Assembly: GCA_021159955.1 (NCBI GenBank)
Contig: JAGHDJ010000128.1
Location: 1-10,641 of the forward strand
Length of the DNA stretch: 10,641 nt
Reading direction: 5' to 3'
DNA from: Dehalococcoidia bacterium
Lineage (GTDB): Bacteria; Chloroflexota; Dehalococcoidia; UBA2247
A program made the position numbers and the translations under genes. The notes beneath the pieces are model-generated. The model ran no database searches. It was not told the DNA's origin and saw nothing but the letters and a program-made list of their open reading frames with translations. Positions 6,882 through 10,641 of the stretch are shown one piece after another; within the stretch, counting starts at the first letter, position 1, and each line of letters begins with the position of its first letter.

Positions 6882-8131
6882 CAGGAAGAGGCGCTGGAAC
6901 GGAAGCGCAATACGGCTACAACAGCAAATGCCAAACCAAAGCAGGCAAGAGCTACCATCTCCGGAACCGCCGAACTGAAATCGCCTCCGAAGACCATCAG
7001 TTTATTAAAGCCGGTGGTAGCCCAACCGTGAGGAGTTACCTTAGCCATAAACTGCATCCACCTGGGAGTGATAAATAGAGGCCACCAGCAACCGCCCAGC
7101 GGCGCTATTGCGAGAGAAACGAGCACCCCTAAGGCACTGGCACTGCGCTGTGTCTTAACCAGAGTGGCAAGCATAATGCCAAAGGCTGAGGACATCAGCA
7201 CCATCAAGACAGACAGCAGGATAACGGCGCCGGGAGAGCGACCAAAGTCCATATCAAGAGCCAGCATGCCAACCCCCAGGAACAGAGCTATCTGTATCAA
7301 CCCACGAATGGCTGTCCCCAGATATATGCCCCCGATGATGGACGAGCGCTTCACAGAGCTAGCTAAAAGTCTCTCCAAGGTATGATTCTCACGTTCGCGA
7401 ACAATCATCTCGGCAGATAGAGCAGCGGCAAAGAAAACGAACATCACCAGATAGCCGGGGACAACGTAATTAGATGGGCTCTCTGCCTCAATATCCCCCA
7501 CTTTATCCGTTTCAAATTCTATAAACGTTTCTCCTGTCTCATCCCCCCCTTGTCTGGAGTAAAGCTGCTGCATAATCTGCCCGATATCAACCATATCCCC
7601 CGGACTGTTCACCTCCTGCCCCACCAGCAAGCCAACGATAGTGCTGTTCACCACCTGATAGGCACCTACCTGTGAAGCGATGGATTGCGCCATCCCGCTC
7701 AGAGCAGCCCTGGTATAGGTAGCCTCAGGGTCAGTCACCACCTCAAGACGGGTGCCAAAACCCATTAACACTCCCTCGGTGAAATCCTCGGGAAAAGCCA
7801 GAAAGCCCTTCAGTTCGCCTTCCTCAACAGCCCGAACCGCCTCGTTATAATCCTTATCCCAGACCACCACCGCTTCACCAGGCTGAAGCAGAGATTCGTC
7901 CTTCGTCTCCATTGCCCCGATTATCTGATGACTTATGCCTCCCACCGCCTCTTGAGTAACCAGGTGCAGTTCCAACCGCGGGTCCGCAGCAGCTCCATCA
8001 ATGTTAAGGAAAAAGAAAAGCATTATGAACATAAAGGGAAATAGCAGGGAAAAGAGCAGCGCTATCCTATCCTTAAAAAAGATTTTAAGGTCTTTCAGGG
8101 CAAAGAACCATATATGTGACAGTTGTTCCAC
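6881..8131 (-). CDS. ABC-2 type transporter permease (second permease of the pair)
   Basis: This 416-residue integral membrane subunit is of the ABC-2 export type. The pattern is one N-terminal transmembrane helix (about 23-43), a large extracytoplasmic domain (about 45-220), then five helices (about 222-242, 265-293, 300-324, 331-350, 388-408). Between the second and third helices lies the cytoplasmic loop VRERENHTLERLLASSVKR (245-263), typical of these permeases, and PHGWATTGFNKL (367-378) precedes the last helix. It should pair with the neighbouring permease and the ATPase to export an unknown substrate such as a drug, lipid or metabolite. The start is GTG at 8131; GGAGGG lies 13 nt upstream, which is long, so reinitiation from the upstream gene is likely. 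Its frame is the same as that of the upstream permease, whose TAG stop is three codons before this GTG. Confidence 0.92.
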   Translation of the reverse strand: MEQLSHIWFFALKDLKIFFKDRIALLFSLLFPFMFIMLFFFLNIDGAAADPRLELHLVTQEAVGGISHQIIGAMETKDESLLQPGEAVVVWDKDYNEAVRAVEEGELKGFLAFPEDFTEGVLMGFGTRLEVVTDPEATYTRAALSGMAQSIASQVGAYQVVNSTIVGLLVGQEVNSPGDMVDIGQIMQQLYSRQGGDETGETFIEFETDKVGDIEAESPSNYVVPGYLVMFVFFAAALSAEMIVRERENHTLERLLASSVKRSSIIGGIYLGTAIRGLIQIALFLGVGMLALDMDFGRSPGAVILLSVLMVLMSSAFGIMLATLVKTQRSASALGVLVSLAIAPLGGCWWPLFITPRWMQFMAKVTPHGWATTGFNKLMVFGGDFSSAVPEMVALACFGLAFAVVAVLRFRSSASS

Positions 8132-8137
8132 AGCTAG

Positions 8138-9316
8138 CTACTTGCCCTCCTGCGCAACTTTAAACAGGCTTCTGGCAATTATCAGCGCCACCACGGCAAC
8201 CCCCGCTACTACGGCTATCTCAAAGCCAACATCGGCAAGGGTGCCCCCTCGGGCTATCACGGTATAAAACGCCTCGTTGGCATAGGTATTGACAGAAAAC
8301 CTACTGATAGTCTCCATCATAGTCCCCTCGGAAATCTCAAAGAAGGTGCCCCCCAACATAGTCATAGCCATAGTGAAGAAAACCCCAATCCATGTCGCCT
8401 GATCCTCAGTGCGAACCACTGCGGCAATAACCAGTCCCAGCGCACTGGCAGCAGCGGCAAAGACAAGGGCAATAACCAGAGACGAGCCAAATGAGAGCGG
8501 CGTAAACTTCTGAAAAACGGCATACGCAAGAGCAAACAGGATAAGCGTCTGCACAAAGCCGCGAGAGACATTAGCCAGGAATTTACCGGCAAAGAGCTGT
8601 CCCACGCTGAGCCTGGTGGTAAACAGCCGTTCCAGAGTCCCTTTCTTCCGCTCCTCCACCAACGTCCGAGCAGTCAGGGTTATGGAGAAAAGAACAAACA
8701 TCGTTACGATGCCGGGCAGGAACTGATTGACCGGGTCAGGACTGCTGCCAACCGATATTTCTTCAATTCCCACGATGGGGTGTTCCCTTTCCCTGTCGAG
8801 GAACTTCTGCACCGTAATCTCTACTTTTTCCCCACCGATCCCGCTCTCCGCCAGGGCATCCTCTACCTGATTCTGTACCTGTAACCCCTGGTTTATTTCC
8901 TCAGCCAAACCTCGAACCATGCTGGCTACTATCTGCCCCTCCTGCCCACCATTACTCCTCTGCTTAAAGGTAAGCGGCAGCTTCTCATCGGTAGTCAGTT
9001 TATCGGAGAATCCCTGCGGTATATAGAGCACCAGATACAAATCTGAGTGTTCCAGTCGGTCATCCGCATCCGAGCGCGACAGCAGTTCAACATCCAATTC
9101 ATCAAGTTCATCCATCTGCTCTATCAAACGAGCAGAGTAGATGCCTCCCTGGTCCTCATCTACCACATAAGCGGTGCCGTGGAACTGCTCCTGCCCGCCA
9201 AAGGCACCATACATCAGGGCAAAGATAGCTATTGGCAACAGCAGGCTAAATGCCAGACCCCCCTTATCCCGCAGGTAAGCGCGTATTTCCAGCAGAGCAA
9301 CGAGTATAGCATTCAT
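8138..9316 (-). CDS. ABC-2 type transporter permease (first permease of the pair)
   Basis: This 392-residue membrane subunit has the same plan as its neighbour: an N-terminal helix (about 19-39), a large extracytoplasmic domain (about 40-197), and helices near 198-218, 253-268, 278-301, 307-325 and 364-385. The cytoplasmic coupling loop VEERKKGTLERLFTTRLS (220-237) matches the E-R-x-x-G-T-x-E pattern seen in ABC-2 permeases. The two permeases are clearly of one family but are not near-identical copies, so they likely form a heterodimer. The start is ATG, 7 bp after the stop of the ATPase gene. No strong Shine-Dalgarno is visible, so translation is probably coupled to the ATPase. The substrate is unknown. 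Confidence 0.92.
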   Translation of the reverse strand: MNAILVALLEIRAYLRDKGGLAFSLLLPIAIFALMYGAFGGQEQFHGTAYVVDEDQGGIYSARLIEQMDELDELDVELLSRSDADDRLEHSDLYLVLYIPQGFSDKLTTDEKLPLTFKQRSNGGQEGQIVASMVRGLAEEINQGLQVQNQVEDALAESGIGGEKVEITVQKFLDREREHPIVGIEEISVGSSPDPVNQFLPGIVTMFVLFSITLTARTLVEERKKGTLERLFTTRLSVGQLFAGKFLANVSRGFVQTLILFALAYAVFQKFTPLSFGSSLVIALVFAAAASALGLVIAAVVRTEDQATWIGVFFTMAMTMLGGTFFEISEGTMMETISRFSVNTYANEAFYTVIARGGTLADVGFEIAVVAGVAVVALIIARSLFKVAQEGK

Positions 9317-9323
9317 AACGTCA

Positions 9324-10073
9324 TCAGTCGCGAAGAGTCCTGCCTGTCAATTTCAGGAAAACGTCCTCCAGGGTCACCTGATTCGGATTACCAATCTGGC
9401 TCTTAAGTGCGTGCGGCGTATCCATAGCGATTATCACGCCCTCATCCATAATAGCCACCCTGTCGCAGAGACGATCAGCTTCATCCATATAATGAGTGGT
9501 ATAGAGAATAGTCATGCCCTCATCACGAAGACCCTCTATAGTTTCGTAAATGTTATTGCGCGACTGCGGATCAACGCCCACGGTGGACTCATCCAGAAAG
9601 AGAAACTGCGGATGCCCCATAAGAGCAATAGCCAGATTGACACGCCGCTTCATCCCGCCGGAGAACTTGTCCACCTTCCCCTTAGCCCTGTCCGCCAACC
9701 CCATCAAGTCCAGATGAGACATCGCCTGTGCTTTTGCCTCTTTGCCGTTCAATCCCACCATACGTCCAAAAAACACCAGGTTATCCATGGCGGAAAGTTC
9801 TACATAGAGAGCTAGTTCCTGGGGGCAAACCCCGATGAGGGCACGCACCCCCTCAGCATCCTGACGCACAGAATGCCCGCCTATCTCAATATCACCGCGG
9901 TCCGGCTCCAGAACGGTGGTCAGCATCCGTATGGTAGTAGTCTTGCCCGCTCCGTTAGGACCAAGAAGACCGAATACCTCACCCTTGTGTATGGAGAACG
10001 AAACGCCGTTAACAGCATTGTTTCCATTGAAGCTCTTGTGAAGGTTACGCGCTACTAGAAACTCTTCTGGCAT
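9324..10073 (-). CDS. ABC transporter ATP-binding protein (DrrA/CcmA-type exporter ATPase)
   Basis: This 249-residue cytosolic ATPase energises the two adjacent permeases. Walker A is GPNGAGKT (38-45), the Q-loop glutamine is Q85 (CPQE), the signature is FSGGMKRR (137-144), Walker B is FLFLDE (157-162) with catalytic E162, and the switch histidine is H194 (TTHYMDEAD). The D-loop stretch reads ESTVGVD, where most family members have EPTVGVD or EPTxGLD. The C-terminal tail TLEDVFLKLTGRTLRD is typical of ATPases of ABC-2 drug and polysaccharide exporters. The start is ATG with GAGGT 6 nt upstream. The permease gene follows after 7 bp. The GNAT gene lies 53 bp upstream with no obvious terminator between them, so they may share a transcript. 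Confidence 0.96.
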   Translation of the reverse strand: MPEEFLVARNLHKSFNGNNAVNGVSFSIHKGEVFGLLGPNGAGKTTTIRMLTTVLEPDRGDIEIGGHSVRQDAEGVRALIGVCPQELALYVELSAMDNLVFFGRMVGLNGKEAKAQAMSHLDLMGLADRAKGKVDKFSGGMKRRVNLAIALMGHPQFLFLDESTVGVDPQSRNNIYETIEGLRDEGMTILYTTHYMDEADRLCDRVAIMDEGVIIAMDTPHALKSQIGNPNQVTLEDVFLKLTGRTLRD

Positions 10074-10126
10074 ATCTTTACCTCAGGGATAAAAATTAGA
10101 ATGACTCACTCCGACAAGCCACAAAG

Positions 10127-10558
10127 CTAACGCTCGTAATCTATCAAGCTCCCCCTATGAAAACCCACGGCTGTCCAGAAAGCTGACAGTTTTTTGTCAT
10201 CTTCTCTGATAACAGTCCTCGCTTTGACACCATTTTTCTGACATTCCTCACAAAACGCCTCAACGAGTTTTTTGCCTATGCCACTGCCCTGATATTTCAG
10301 GGAGATGCCAATAACATCTATCCAGCCGCTCTTGTTCGTATTAAACTCAACCGCCCTTATATCTCCAAGGAGAAATCCCTCCACCACACCATCTACCTCC
10401 GCCACAAAATTCAGCATCGGCCGTTTGACCCACCAGTTAGCTTCCGCCGTCAGTGACCAGGAAGAAGCTCTATTCGGACCAACCAATTCCCCATCAATCT
10501 CCTCTATCCTCTCCAAATCTGCTGCCGTGATACTACGAATCTTAAACTCTGTATCCAT
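10127..10558 (-). CDS. GNAT family N-acetyltransferase
   Basis: This 143-residue protein has the GCN5-related acetyltransferase fold, expected to move an acetyl group from acetyl-CoA to an amine. The acetyl-CoA pyrophosphate-binding motif A is IGISLKYQGSGIGKKLVEAF, with the Q-x-x-G-x-G/A pattern as QGSGIG. The preceding strand FLLGDIRAVEF and the later SAFWTAVGFHRG segment (motif B region) complete the fold. It resembles RimI-like or general small-molecule acetyltransferases, but the acceptor is unknown. The start is set at ATG 10558, because GGGAGG lies 7 nt upstream; an in-frame GTG six codons earlier overlaps that ribosome-binding site and is unlikely. It precedes the ABC exporter genes by 53 bp and may be cotranscribed, which would fit modification and export of one compound, but this is inference. 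Confidence 0.88.
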   Translation of the reverse strand: MDTEFKIRSITAADLERIEEIDGELVGPNRASSWSLTAEANWWVKRPMLNFVAEVDGVVEGFLLGDIRAVEFNTNKSGWIDVIGISLKYQGSGIGKKLVEAFCEECQKNGVKARTVIREDDKKLSAFWTAVGFHRGSLIDYER

Positions 10559-10598
10559 GACAAATCCTCCCTTCACCTTATTAACTCACGCCATACAC

Positions 10599-10627
10599 AT
10601 TATATATGATTCATTTCGGCTTCTCCA
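10599..10627 (-). promoter_or_regulatory. Candidate promoter for the GNAT/ABC exporter genes
   Basis: On the minus strand TATAAT (10604-10599) is a perfect -10. It is preceded at exactly 17 bp by TGGAGA (10627-10622), a 4/6 match to TTGACA. The start site would fall near 10592, about 34 nt before the ATG at 10558, with the GGGAGG ribosome-binding site between them. Confidence 0.5.
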
Positions 10628-10641
10628 CCCCCCTACATATC

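Noticed and set aside
6881..10073. A drug- or antibiotic-specific resistance call for the ABC exporter
   Set aside because: The family is clear, but nothing in the sequence identifies the substrate.

Overview
The window looks like a chromosomal segment of an anaerobic bacterium. I tentatively favour Chloroflexota, perhaps Dehalococcoidia. The grounds are soft: moderate base composition, a DUF4342 protein, a DUF89 protein of the CxxC-containing prokaryotic type, a small nitroreductase, a twin-permease ABC-2 exporter, and promoters that rely on an extended -10 (TGnTATAAT). No rRNA, tRNA, CRISPR array, insertion sequence or phage gene is visible, and every gene present looks intact.

Layout. (1) 1-2554, plus strand: an extended -10 promoter, a short leader with a weak hairpin, and a complete leucyl-tRNA synthetase gene (leuS). 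(2) 2555-2659: a convergent spacer that carries a second, apparently orphan, extended -10. (3) 2660-6209, minus strand, read from right to left: a nitroreductase-like flavoprotein, a class I SAM-dependent methyltransferase, an FAD/NAD(P) disulfide-reductase-family enzyme with a candidate redox cysteine, and a DUF89 metal-dependent phosphatase-like protein. The gaps are only 34-40 bp, so this is very probably one operon. (4) 6210-6453: a divergent spacer with candidate promoters both ways, then a 90-residue DUF4342 protein on the plus strand (6454-6726). (5) 6881-10558, minus strand, read from right to left: a GNAT N-acetyltransferase, a DrrA-type ABC ATPase and two ABC-2 permeases. The last three form a tight exporter cassette with gaps of 6-7 bp.

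How they work together. leuS is a housekeeping gene with no evident link to the rest. The exporter genes encode one heteromeric efflux-type ABC transporter of unknown substrate, possibly transcribed together with the GNAT gene. The four-gene minus-strand cluster joins two flavin-type redox enzymes, a methyltransferase and a possible metabolite-repair phosphatase. It is the best candidate here for an uncharacterised small-molecule or thiol-handling pathway, but the sequence alone does not show the substrate.

The annotation gives weight to ribosome-binding sites. The DUF89 and FAD-enzyme genes appear to start at TTG, leuS and one permease at GTG, and the GNAT, DUF4342 and probably methyltransferase starts are moved to internal ATG codons. 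No intergenic stretch exceeds 300 bases.
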